Assembly: GCA_031262085.1 (NCBI GenBank)
Contig: JAISIN010000005.1
Coordinates: 1-64,000, forward strand
DNA from: Prevotellaceae bacterium
GTDB lineage: Bacteria; Bacteroidota; Bacteroidia; Bacteroidales; Bacteroidaceae
DNA: 64,000 nucleotides
Direction: 5' to 3'
Shown here: one piece after another, positions 53,116 through 61,072 of the stretch
Numbering within the stretch: position 1 is the stretch's first letter
Layout: every line of letters starts with the position of its first letter
Notes under the pieces: generated by a model
The model's database searches: none
Told to the model about the DNA's origin: nothing
The model's input: only the letters and a program-made list of their open reading frames with translations
Program-made: the position numbers and the translations under genes

Positions 53116-53876
53116 ATATTTACAGATCTGCCACCGTCAATGATATACATTGAGCCTGTAATCCATTTTGCTTTTTCTGTGGTTAAAAAGAAGATTAATT
53201 CACTAACATCTTTACATTCTCCTATTCCAATAGGATAGTCTTTAGAAATATTATCCAAAAAACTCTCGTATTGAAATTCATCCATTAGATTGTTATTTAC
53301 TTGAAAACCGCTTTTTGTAATACCCGGATTAACCCCGTTAACTCTAATTTTATATTTGCTTAATTCTCTTGCAAGACACATTGTCACCATATCAACCCCT
53401 GCTTTTGCTACGGAATAACCCATTGAAGCACCAGCAAGTTTCGACGAAATAGAAGAGATATTCACTATACTAGGGTATTTCGAACATTTCAACATATCTA
53501 CAAATATCTTTGTAACATAGAAAAAGCTCGACAAATTATTTGAGATGCAAGAATTCCAATTTTCAAAACTCAAATCCTCTAATCCGCCTGGAATTATGTT
53601 CCCTGCATTGTTTATCAAAACATCTATTTTTGAAAATTTAGTTGATATTTCTTTTTGAACTTTTTCTATTTCACTTTTATCAGAAACATCTGCCTGGAAA
53701 AAATGGACTTGCTTCCCAAATTGCTTTAATGCAAGTTTTGCATTTTCAATTTTTCTTTTTGATCGTGATATTGAAATAATTTCAATATTTTCGTTTAATT
53801 CATTTAAAAACTTATGAATAGTAGATAACCCTATTCCAGTTGTTCCACCTGTTATCAAAATTACTTTTTTGTCCAT
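53112..53876 (-). CDS. Short-chain dehydrogenase/reductase
   Basis: A 254-residue NAD(P)-dependent oxidoreductase. Cofactor motif ILITGGTTGIGLST, NNAGN, catalytic Ser in VNISSISSKLAGAS and YSVAKAG (YxxxK), then VNGVNPGITKS. The C-terminal region ends WITGSMYIIDGGRSVNI. The cofactor may be NADP because SISRSKRK follows strand two. It overlaps the aldolase gene (ATGA) and is separated from the DUF3830 gene by 20 bp. In the operon it could reduce or oxidise a product of the aldolase. Confidence 0.92.
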   Translation of the reverse strand: MDKKVILITGGTTGIGLSTIHKFLNELNENIEIISISRSKRKIENAKLALKQFGKQVHFFQADVSDKSEIEKVQKEISTKFSKIDVLINNAGNIIPGGLEDLSFENWNSCISNNLSSFFYVTKIFVDMLKCSKYPSIVNISSISSKLAGASMGYSVAKAGVDMVTMCLARELSKYKIRVNGVNPGITKSGFQVNNNLMDEFQYESFLDNISKDYPIGIGECKDVSELIFFLTTEKAKWITGSMYIIDGGRSVNI

Positions 53877-53896
53877 TTCTTACCTCCAAGTATATA

Positions 53897-54316
53897 TTAT
53901 GGCAGAAGTTCGATTTTGATACCTTGTCCACCTTCAGTAGATAATTTTACAGCTTCTTTAGCAAAATCATCCAAACCTTCTGTTACCATTCCAACAGCTG
54001 ATCCATTCATAAAGCCTTGCGCTCCAACAGCCCAACCTCTATCATACCACAAATCAAATGCAATAAGATTTTCTTCTAATTGCATTAAAATAATTTCGCC
54101 AATTGAAGGCAAAAAAGTTTCATTTTCATGTGCATAACCAGGGAAGTTCGGCATTTGTGTCCATATTTCTCCACCACCCCATTTGGCATGAAATGCTTGA
54201 GCCTCGTGCGGCAACATAGTCATTAACTTGCTTACCATTTGTGGGCATTTGTCTTCTCTAAGAGTAGCAATTGCGCTGACATTTGCCTTTAATAAAGTGA
54301 TTTTTATCTTTTTCAT
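53897..54316 (-). CDS. DUF3830 family protein (cyclophilin-like fold)
   Basis: A 139-residue protein with the DUF3830 pattern: ITLLKANVSAIATLREDKCPQMV, MLPHEAQAFHAKWGGGEIWTQ, LPSIGEIILMQLEEN, FDLWYDRGWAV and MVTEGLDDFAKEAVKLSTEG. The family is structurally cyclophilin-like and occurs in operons with amidohydrolases or other metabolic enzymes, but no activity is known. The AT-rich codon use and 31-bp spacing put it in the same operon as the methyltransferase-like gene. Confidence 0.7.
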   Translation of the reverse strand: MKKIKITLLKANVSAIATLREDKCPQMVSKLMTMLPHEAQAFHAKWGGGEIWTQMPNFPGYAHENETFLPSIGEIILMQLEENLIAFDLWYDRGWAVGAQGFMNGSAVGMVTEGLDDFAKEAVKLSTEGGQGIKIELLP

Positions 54317-54347
54317 TTTAAAAGTTTTTTATATGTTTAAAATTATT

Positions 54348-55226
54348 CTATTTCTGGAATAGCAATATAGCATCGCCTACACTGTTTACATCATAGTTTA
54401 TAAGCACTGAAAAGTTCTCCTCTTGTGCCTTATTAACTAACCAACTTTTCTTAATCAAGAATTCTCCATTTCGGTTTCTTACTTTAATATAGGCTTGATG
54501 CTCTCGTATTTTACTATTTTCTGCTTCTTCTGTTGCTTTTCGAATATCTTCATCACCAACACCTTTCAGATAATTCCAAAAAGTCGCTGATTCTGTTTCT
54601 TTCTTTCTTAGCTCATAAAGAGTTTCTAACGACTTGTCTTTTTTCAATTCCGTCTCTTTGCAATTTTCAGGAAGAAAATCATCTGCAATGCAAAAGAAAG
54701 AATCCGACCTCATATTGTCATAAATATTTGACAGAAAATCTCCTTTTTCTTTTTTTCTTATGTTATCATCAGGAATATGATGAAAATTATAAAGCATATA
54801 TGTGAGATCATAATCTTTCAATGACTCTTGGATAAAATTGTTCAACTGTTCTTTTTCAATGTATTTGATTGTGATATTGGTTAGTCCTTTCTCATTTGCT
54901 ATTTTAGTAGCCATGTCTGTCATAGGTTTATTAGTATTTACAATAGTTATTTTCACGCCTTTATATTGCTCTGCTACTTTAACTGCTGTTTGCGAACCAC
55001 CAAACCCTAATTCTAAAATTGCTTTGGGTTTAATTAAATCAATGAGTTTAATTAAATTTGTCTGCAAACACAAATAGACAGAGTCGTGAGTAAGGTACCT
55101 TTCCTGTATCTCTTGGATATCGTAATAGGAGACAGGAGCATTTATTGGAATCTGCTCTTTCTCTGTAGATTCTTCTCGCGCACTATCTTTGCGTTGTATG
55201 CCGACTGGTTTGTAAGATTCTGACAT
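54348..55226 (-). CDS. Class I SAM-dependent methyltransferase-like protein
   Basis: A 292-residue protein. After a charged, probably flexible N terminus (MSESYKPVGIQRKDSAREES) comes a Rossmann-like methyltransferase fold: AILELGFGGSQTAVKVAEQY (motif I), VKITIVNTNKPMTDMA (motif II position), YDLTYMLYNFHHI (motif IV/V) and FFCIADDFLPEN. The C-terminal ~90 residues contain an unusual helical insert. No specific subfamily recognised. It lies 31 bp before the DUF3830 gene and 19 bp after the small membrane-protein gene. Confidence 0.75.
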   Translation of the reverse strand: MSESYKPVGIQRKDSAREESTEKEQIPINAPVSYYDIQEIQERYLTHDSVYLCLQTNLIKLIDLIKPKAILELGFGGSQTAVKVAEQYKGVKITIVNTNKPMTDMATKIANEKGLTNITIKYIEKEQLNNFIQESLKDYDLTYMLYNFHHIPDDNIRKKEKGDFLSNIYDNMRSDSFFCIADDFLPENCKETELKKDKSLETLYELRKKETESATFWNYLKGVGDEDIRKATEEAENSKIREHQAYIKVRNRNGEFLIKKSWLVNKAQEENFSVLINYDVNSVGDAILLFQK

Positions 55227-55245
55227 ATACTATCCTCCTTTGGTT

Positions 55246-55695
55246 TTAGTTCATTTTGTCAATAACGTCTGAATCCAATATAGAATTTTCAGCTAATCTC
55301 AAACCATCATCTATTTTTCCCACATGGACAGTATTCGTGTTATACGATTTGTCTGTTTTGAGATTGTGCCAAGAATTGATGTCATCTATATATTTATACA
55401 ATATAAGTAATTCTTTATACCAATCATACTTATCCAAAAGCGTAATTTTGGTTGAGTTTACATAGGCTTTGAAAACAGGTGTTTTTATAGGGGATAAAAA
55501 GAGCGAGTCTCGCTGTTCTCGAGTACTTCTTATCGTTACTATTGCTTCTGCAAGTTCTTCCTTTATTTTGTTTTTTACTTCTTCCGCATCCTTGTTTCTT
55601 TTGGATGACTCAGCATTCTTTTGTACTCTTAATGCTAAATATACACCAATAGCAGTTGCAGCTAAAGCAACTATAAAATTCATAAAGTATTCCAT
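55246..55695 (-). CDS. Small membrane protein, function unknown, first gene of the AT-rich operon
   Basis: A 149-residue protein. One N-terminal membrane segment (MEYFMNFIVALAATAIGVYLAL) is followed by a Lys/Glu-rich coiled-coil-like stretch (NAESSKRNKDAEEVKNKIKEEL) and a soluble domain (LLDKYDWYKELLILYKYID, HVGKIDDGLRLAENSI). I do not recognise a family. Codon use is AT-rich like the four genes after it. The candidate structured RNA ends 205 bp upstream on the same strand. Confidence 0.6.
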   Translation of the reverse strand: MEYFMNFIVALAATAIGVYLALRVQKNAESSKRNKDAEEVKNKIKEELAEAIVTIRSTREQRDSLFLSPIKTPVFKAYVNSTKITLLDKYDWYKELLILYKYIDDINSWHNLKTDKSYNTNTVHVGKIDDGLRLAENSILDSDVIDKMN

Positions 55696-55899
55696 TCTTC
55701 ATTTTCTTTATGCGTTTTTGCTTACTCTTTACTGGATTTTCGGCATTACTCCATTTAGCAAATACATCAGGGGAACTTTTTCTTACATATAGTCGGTGTT
55801 TTGCTATTACTCCACCATGGAGCAGGAAATTATTTTTATTCCACATGCAAGACATTAACTAAATACCTTTTCCCATTCTTAAATTTCACATACGGACAC

Positions 55900-56148
55900 A
55901 AAAAAAGCGTGGAGCTATCGAATATTACCCGTCTGAGGCTCTGGACTGCCTACCACTTGTAATAAACAATAGCCCACGCCTCTGTTATATAAGCCACCGA
56001 TTAGGTGAGTATATAGCATTGACGTGAGCGTTCTTGTCTATTATCCCAAGTGGTCGAAATTGTCCAGATTTCAGACTGAGGATAATATCGTAAACGCTTT
56101 CGTTATCAATATGTCATCTTTGGCTTCAAATTGCTTCTCTACCAAAGA
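55900..56148 (-). ncRNA. Candidate ~250-nt structured RNA with four hairpins and an intrinsic terminator
   Basis: On the minus strand a -7 box (56161-56154) places the 5' end near 56148, exactly at the first hairpin. Hairpins in order: H1 CATCTTTGG/CCAAAGATG type (56150-56142 with 56123-56115); H2 AGCGTT/AACGCT (56098-56093 with 56032-56027) enclosing TATTATCC/GGATAATA (56087-56080 with 56046-56039) across an asymmetric loop; H3 TATATA and CACC/GGTG pairs (about 56014-55986); H4 GCGTGG-GCTAT with ATAGC-CCACGC (55979-55907) with an inner AGGC/GCCT hairpin, followed by seven T. No ORF of note. I could not assign it to tmRNA, RNase P, SRP or 6S RNA. It could act in trans or attenuate the operon 205 bp downstream. 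Confidence 0.7.
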
Positions 56149-56153
56149 TGTTG

Positions 56154-56161
56154 CAAATGTA
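56154..56161 (-). promoter_or_regulatory. -7 box (TACATTTG) of the structured RNA
   Basis: A TAnnTTTG box on the minus strand, seven or so bases before the first hairpin of the RNA. A TTTA about 23 bp upstream is only a weak -33 match. Confidence 0.5.
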
Positions 56162-56476
56162 CGACTAATTTTTATCCCGCATCATAAATAAGCAACTTTT
56201 TTCGATGGGAATATTCAACTTTTCAACTAATCGCCAGTTATCGTAGCCTTTTCTGCCAATTTGCCGCCATCAAGAGGTCATGACAGGAAGCGCAGGTGAT
56301 GCGAATAAAGAGACCCTCGAAATGATTCGTTTGTTGCGGATTTTTGCAGGAGGTATCTCCGATGACCGCAATATCTTCCCTCCGCTTCTATTAAAGAATC
56401 TGAAAAGTCTTGACGACTATTCCCTTTTGTTTACCTTTGCCGCGCTCTTTCCGGTGAGGTCTTCAACTCATTTTCC

Positions 56477-56820
56477 CGAGTAGAAGTAGTCGCGGGGCTG
56501 AGAAGAAGAACTTGCGAGGACGAGTAGAAGTAGTCACGGGGCTGAGAAGAAGAACTCGTCGGGGACGAGAAGAAGCAGTTGCCGCGTCGCCCAAAGCAAC
56601 TTGCCGCGACGTTCACTTCTACTCGCCGAGCGAGTAGAGCAACCCGCCGGAACGAGTAGAGCTACTCGTCGAAAGGAGTAGAAGTGAACGATGCGACGAG
56701 TAGAAGTGGCGCAAAATCGAGAAGAAGAACCTTTCGGAACGAGTAGAAAAACCCGCAAGGTTGAACAGAAGAACTCACCGCGACGAATAGAAAGGGTCGC
56801 GACGATAAGAAGAAGATTTC
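56477..56820. repeat. Degenerate purine-rich repeat array upstream of the HU-like gene
   Basis: About fourteen imperfect units of ~18-26 bp, each starting CGAGTAGAAG or GAGAAGAAGAACT and ending in CGCGA-like bases, tile 340 bp. Two longer 44-bp units starting at 56477 and 56521 are nearly identical, and one inverted segment (CTTCTACTCG) lies near 56622. There is no ORF on either strand with protein-like content. The array ends about 90 bp before the start of the HU-like gene. Confidence 0.85.
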
Positions 56821-56862
56821 AAATTCCTACTACTAACACAAAAACGACATGATTATTAACCG

Positions 56863-56878
56863 CCACGCGCAAGCGTGG
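56863..56878 (+). promoter_or_regulatory. GCAA-tetraloop hairpin in the leader of the HU-like gene
   Basis: CCACGC and GCGTGG enclose GCAA, a GNRA tetraloop, 30 bp before the ATG at 56909. It has no T-run, so it is more likely an mRNA leader element than a terminator. Confidence 0.55.
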
Positions 56879-56908
56879 TAATTGTATAACTAAAAAAACG
56901 GTAGGAAT

Positions 56909-57391
56909 ATGAGTATTTTACTTAATTCTGTACAGCGCGTTAACCCGCGCGACGTCAAAGCACCCAAGAAGTGGTACTTTGTACAGCACGTAAGTGCACA
57001 ACTCAGCGAAACAGATGTCGCTCAGTTTATCTCCGACGAGACCACCCTGAATGAGGGCGAAGCGCTGATGGCGATTCGTCAGTTACACAAAGTGTTGCTC
57101 CGCGCACTGCTCAACGGGCAGAGTGTGAAACTGGGAAATTGGGGCTACTTCGGTCTCTCGATCAACTCCGAAGGGGTTGAGAAAAAGTCGGACTTGACCG
57201 TCCACAACATCAAGCACGTCAACGTCACTTTCCAACCTGGTGAAGAGCTGAAAGCCGAACTGCAAAAAGCAACTTTCGTGTCGCTGGATAAGATTGTCCT
57301 TGGCTCGAAAGCCGACGACGGCAATAATTCCGGCGGCGGTGGAAACACCGGCGGCGGGGGCAATGATGGGGATGACGACCCGTATCAATAA
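56909..57391 (+). CDS. HU/IHF-like DNA-binding protein with Gly/Asp-rich tail
   Basis: A 160-residue protein of the Bacteroidales HU-like family. The N-terminal body (DVKAPKKWYFVQHVSAQLSE, VAQFISDETTLNEGEALMAIRQL, LLRALLNGQSVKLGNWGYFGLSIN) has the alternating helix and strand pattern of HU, with NVTFQPGEELKAELQKATFV after the arm region. The tail (residues ~140-160) is Gly/Asn/Asp-rich, with two GGGGN blocks. Such proteins probably bind and bend DNA or bind RNA. It stands alone after the repeat array. Confidence 0.88.
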   Translation: MSILLNSVQRVNPRDVKAPKKWYFVQHVSAQLSETDVAQFISDETTLNEGEALMAIRQLHKVLLRALLNGQSVKLGNWGYFGLSINSEGVEKKSDLTVHNIKHVNVTFQPGEELKAELQKATFVSLDKIVLGSKADDGNNSGGGGNTGGGGNDGDDDPYQ

Positions 57392-57488
57392 CGCCACAAA
57401 AGCCGAAGAGATACCTCTCCGCCAAGCAAGCCAAACGGCACAACCTGCAAAGGTTGCGCCGTTTGTTGTTTTATGAATAATACGGTAT

Positions 57489-59069
57489 CTATTCTTTTAT
57501 GACTACCCAAATACCGCCTTTGGATGAGCCTTCGTGCCTGATCTTTCCATCCTCTTTGAGCTTTTCTATATGATGCCGTACACTTCCAATAGAGATGGAT
57601 AGTTGTTTAGCTATCAATGGGCGAGATATATCCGGAGCAGATTCAAGTAAATTGATAATTTTTAGCTGAATGCCTAAATTAGGTAGATCATTTTTGGATT
57701 CTTTTTCTGGTTGTTTTCTTGTGGTTTTCAGGTCGTTTTCTGGTTGTTTTCTAGTTGTTTTCTTGTGGTTTTTGGGTTGTTTCTGGGTTGCTTTTGGGTT
57801 GTTTTCAGGTTGTTTTTGGGTTGTTTTCAGGTTGTTTTCTTGTGGTTCCTTTACGCTATCCGGCATCACCACCTTACCATCTTTGAGCATAAAAGTGACC
57901 TTTGTTTTGTCCACCCACGTATCGAACGTCACCTCTTGTTGGGTTTCCGCCTTCCAAGCGAGCATCTTATCGAAGCCGTAGCCGGCATTTTCGCAGAGGT
58001 TTGCTACGCGGAACAGTTTCGCTATCACCGGGTTGCGGGGAATGGTGACATCTTCGTTGAGCAGCTCCTTGACCGGTCGGGGCAGTGCGCCCGGGTTTTC
58101 AAACTCGATGCGATTGGTGAATACGCGGATGCGCGGCTTCATCGGGCTGAAGAAATCGGTATGCATGAGGAGGTTGACCAATGCTTCTCTGAGCGCGTCC
58201 TGCTGCTTGGTATCTTCGCGTCCGATGCCCATATCGCCGATATAGAGCGGGTTGTCGGCATAGATGCGTATTCGCTGGAACAGCACAAAGTAGTACTCCC
58301 ACAGGTTCTCTTGCTCCTGAATGCGATAGGTATAGCGCGGTTCGGCATCGGCATAAGAGAGAGCGGGTATCTCGAGGTAATCCACCCGGAAGTCGGGGAA
58401 GCTGTCTTGTATCTCTTCGTTGCGACCGAACATCAGCAGACCTCCGTAAGTCAGTTTGCCCTCTTTCACGATTTGCAGTTTGCGGTTAAACGTTTCGTCG
58501 TCCAGCGCATTGTACGAGAGTTCGGGTACCATGCGTTTGAGGTAGCCGCGGAAATTTTTGTAGGAGGAGGGGTTGAGCGAATCGGGTGTGGTCCCGTCGA
58601 CCGTTTTCGCCGACATGCTGCCGAAGGATTGGTCGCGGTAGAGTGCATTGATTTCGTGCTCTGTGGCTCGTTGGTCGCCACTCGCAGTACGGATAAACGT
58701 GTTTTGCAGGGCATTGAAATAGACCGGCTTCTTGTCTGCCGACGGAATATAGAACGCCAACACGGTCATCCCGTCAATGATATACTTCCGACATTCGGGC
58801 ATAATCACCAGATTGAATTTCTGCTTGCTACGCAGGGTAGTTGTGAAATCCTGCTCTATCTTTTCGGGATGCTCCACGCCCACTACTTCATACTTCTTCC
58901 CTTGCTGATGTACGCCAAATACAATCCAACCACCTGCTGCGTTAGAGAATGCGCTAACCGTTTCCCAAACATTCTTCGGGAGTTCGTGCGATGCCTTTTT
59001 AACCTCAAAGTCGTCCCACTCGATGTCTGTAAGACGCTGAATCAGTGCTTCTTTGTTCATAGGGGGCAA
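57489..59069 (-). CDS. AlbA_2-domain protein with 11-residue minisatellite linker and winged helix
   Basis: A 526-residue protein in the same broad family as the one at 50375. AlbA_2 domain at ~10-125 (DFEVKKASHELPKNVWETVSAFSNAAGGWIVFGV, KPVYFNALQNTFIRTASGDQ); GHKL-like module at ~280-390 (LREALVNLLMHTDFF, IEFENPGALP, AKLFRVANLCENAGYGFDKML). Residues ~412-455 are four imperfect copies of an 11-residue unit of the type N-x-x-K-x-T-x-K-Q-P-x. The last 65 residues form a winged helix (LIAKQLSISIGSVRHHIEKLKEDGKI). The start may be Met4 at 59060. It is a probable regulator or defence-associated protein. Confidence 0.8.
   Translation of the reverse strand: MPPMNKEALIQRLTDIEWDDFEVKKASHELPKNVWETVSAFSNAAGGWIVFGVHQQGKKYEVVGVEHPEKIEQDFTTTLRSKQKFNLVIMPECRKYIIDGMTVLAFYIPSADKKPVYFNALQNTFIRTASGDQRATEHEINALYRDQSFGSMSAKTVDGTTPDSLNPSSYKNFRGYLKRMVPELSYNALDDETFNRKLQIVKEGKLTYGGLLMFGRNEEIQDSFPDFRVDYLEIPALSYADAEPRYTYRIQEQENLWEYYFVLFQRIRIYADNPLYIGDMGIGREDTKQQDALREALVNLLMHTDFFSPMKPRIRVFTNRIEFENPGALPRPVKELLNEDVTIPRNPVIAKLFRVANLCENAGYGFDKMLAWKAETQQEVTFDTWVDKTKVTFMLKDGKVVMPDSVKEPQENNLKTTQKQPENNPKATQKQPKNHKKTTRKQPENDLKTTRKQPEKESKNDLPNLGIQLKIINLLESAPDISRPLIAKQLSISIGSVRHHIEKLKEDGKIRHEGSSKGGIWVVIKE
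57705..57836 (-). repeat. 33-bp coding minisatellite, four copies
   Basis: Four 33-bp units encode the Lys/Gln/Asn/Pro-rich 11-residue repeats of the AlbA_2 protein; the plus strand reads as repeats of TGGTTGTTTTC-like blocks. A multiple of three keeps the frame when copies change, so copy number may differ between strains and alter linker length. Confidence 0.9.
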
Positions 59070-59253
59070 AATTAGGGAGAATTATTGAATGCTCAAATCG
59101 GTGGGCGTTTTATTTTTAGGAGTTGCCGGTGTCGAGGTTGCGCATCATGCCACGATGCGTTATAAGGTGCACAAAAAGTATGGTTTTTCCCTTGAAATCG
59201 TGTAAGCAGTCCACTTATTTCGTAGCTTTGCAGCCATTTAAAAACAGCATAAC

Positions 59254-60858
59254 ATGATAAGAAAGTATGATTTTCTGGTGATAGGCTCAGGCCTTGCCGG
59301 AATGAGCTTTGCGCTGAAAGTGGCACAGAAGGGCAGTGTAGCCTTGATTTGTAAAGCAGGTATGGAGGAGGCAAATACCTATTTTGCACAGGGTGGCATC
59401 GCCTCGGTGACCAATTTTGCCGTAGACAGCTTCGACAAACACATCGAAGACACGATGATCGCAGGCGACTTCATCAGCGACCGACCTGCCGTAGAGATGG
59501 TGGTGCGCAATGCACCCGCACAGATTCAGGCGCTCATCGACTGGGGCGTGGAGTTCGACAAGAAGGAGAACGGCGAGTTCGACCTGCACCGCGAGGGCGG
59601 ACATTCGGAGTTCCGCATCTTGCACCACAAAGATAATACGGGTGCCGAGATACAAACCAGCCTCATCAAAGCCGTTCAGGCGCATCCCAACATCACGATA
59701 TTCACCAACTTCTTCGCCGTGGAGATTATCACGCAGCACCACCTGGGCATCATCGTGACCCGCTACACGCCCGGCATCAAGTGCTACGGCGCCTACGTGC
59801 TCAACGAAGCCACGGGCGAGGTGGATACCTTCCTCTCCAAGCTCACCGTGATGGCTACGGGCGGTTGCGAAGCGGTCTACCGGCACACCACCAATCCGCT
59901 GGTGGCTACGGGCGACGGCATCGCCATGGTCTATCGCGCCAAGGGAGCGGTCAAGGATATGGAGTTTATCCAGTTTCACCCCACGGCGCTCTACCATCCG
60001 GGCGACCGCCCCAGCTTCCTCATCACCGAGGCGATGCGGGGCTACGGTGCCATCCTGCGCAACGCCGACGGCGAAGAGTTTATGCAGAAATATGACGCAC
60101 GCCGCGAACTGGCACCGCGCGACGTGGTGGCGCGCGCCATCGACAAAGAGCTGAAGCTGCGCGGCGAAGACCATGTCTATTTAGACGTGACGCACAAAGA
60201 GCCGGAGGAGACACGGAAGCACTTCCCCACCATCTATCAGCACTGCAAAGAGATTGGTCTCGATATTACCCGGGAGTATATCCCCGTGGCACCCGCTGCC
60301 CACTACCTCTGCGGAGGCATCAAGGTCGATCTGGACGGACAGTCCACCATCCGCCGGCTCTATGCCTTGGGCGAATGTTCGTGCACGGGCTTGCACGGCG
60401 GCAACCGCCTCGCCTCCAACTCCCTGCTCGAGGCAGTGGTCTATGCCGATGCCGCCGCCCGCCATGCGCTGAGCGTGGTAGACCGCTACGACTTCAACAC
60501 CGACATCCCCGAATGGAACGACGAGGGCACCATCTCCAACGAAGAGCGGGTCTTGATCACCCAAAGCAGCAAGGAGGTGAACCAGATTATGGAGGCTTAT
60601 GTGGGCATCGTGCGCAGCAACATCCGACTGACACGGGCTTGGAACCGCCTCGACATCATCTATGAGGAGACCGAAGCGTTGTTCAAACACAGCAAAGCGT
60701 CACGCGAGATCTGCGAACTGCGCAACATGATCAACGTGGGCTATCTCATCACCCGTCAGGCAATGGAGCGGAAAGAGAGCCGCGGGCTGCACTATACCAT
60801 CGACTATCCGCACCCCACTATCGCCGCGCATACTTCCGCGGATAACCGGAATAAATAG
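59254..60858 (+). CDS. nadB: L-aspartate oxidase
   Basis: A 534-residue FAD enzyme for the first step of de novo NAD synthesis (aspartate to iminoaspartate). FAD motif YDFLVIGSGLAGMSFALKVA, then EANTYFAQGGIASV, HREGGHSEFRILHHKDNTGAEI, the MATGGCEAVYRHTTNP segment, EFIQFHPTALY, APAAHYLCGGI and GECSCTGLHGGNRLASNSLLEAVV, with the catalytic Arg in the expected region. The C-terminal helical domain is complete. nadA and nadC are not in the window. Its last 41 bp overlap the antiporter remnant on the other strand. Confidence 0.95.
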   Translation: MIRKYDFLVIGSGLAGMSFALKVAQKGSVALICKAGMEEANTYFAQGGIASVTNFAVDSFDKHIEDTMIAGDFISDRPAVEMVVRNAPAQIQALIDWGVEFDKKENGEFDLHREGGHSEFRILHHKDNTGAEIQTSLIKAVQAHPNITIFTNFFAVEIITQHHLGIIVTRYTPGIKCYGAYVLNEATGEVDTFLSKLTVMATGGCEAVYRHTTNPLVATGDGIAMVYRAKGAVKDMEFIQFHPTALYHPGDRPSFLITEAMRGYGAILRNADGEEFMQKYDARRELAPRDVVARAIDKELKLRGEDHVYLDVTHKEPEETRKHFPTIYQHCKEIGLDITREYIPVAPAAHYLCGGIKVDLDGQSTIRRLYALGECSCTGLHGGNRLASNSLLEAVVYADAAARHALSVVDRYDFNTDIPEWNDEGTISNEERVLITQSSKEVNQIMEAYVGIVRSNIRLTRAWNRLDIIYEETEALFKHSKASREICELRNMINVGYLITRQAMERKESRGLHYTIDYPHPTIAAHTSADNRNK

Positions 60859-61072
60859 CCAGCAAAGTTGCCAACCCGAGCAGATAAGGATAATAAAGGT
60901 ATTGCATGATGCTGAGAGGTGAAATACCACCCTGTCCGGCTGCCATCAGCAGTTGGGCGCCGTAGGAGATAAGCCCTTGCATCACACACGAGAAGATGTC
61001 CATCAGGCTCGCACTCCGTCGTGGGTCGATGCCATATTTCATGGCAATATCTTTGGCAATAGGATATCCCAT
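60818..61072 (-). pseudogene. C-terminal remnant of an NhaC-like Na+/H+ antiporter
   Basis: On the minus strand 84 codons read MGYPIAKDIAMKYGIDPRRS, then ASLMDIFSCVMQGLISYGAQ, GISPLSIMQYLYYPYLLGLA and a final basic tail. This matches the end of NhaC-family antiporters. The 5' part is missing: the frame begins inside the last codons of hutU in another frame. Loss of the first ~350 residues must have come from a deletion that joined hutU to it. Its end overlaps nadB by 41 bp. Confidence 0.65.

Noticed and set aside
55610-55855. 81-codon minus-strand frame (starts MSCMWNKNNFLLHGG) before the AT-rich operon
   Set aside because: It overlaps the start of the membrane-protein gene in another frame and I could not match it to any family; it may be a remnant, but support is too weak to annotate.
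55900-56148. Retron msr-msd, group II intron or IS200/IS605 guide-RNA identity for the structured RNA
   Set aside because: No reverse transcriptase, intron-encoded protein, IscB or TnpB gene is in the window next to it, and the characteristic domain V or a1/a2 pairs were not seen.
56280-56483. 67-codon plus-strand frame before the repeat array
   Set aside because: No motif, runs into the repeat array, and no convincing initiation region; treated as chance.
56477-56820. CRISPR array
   Set aside because: Units vary in length and sequence, there are no unique equal-length spacers, and no cas genes are nearby.
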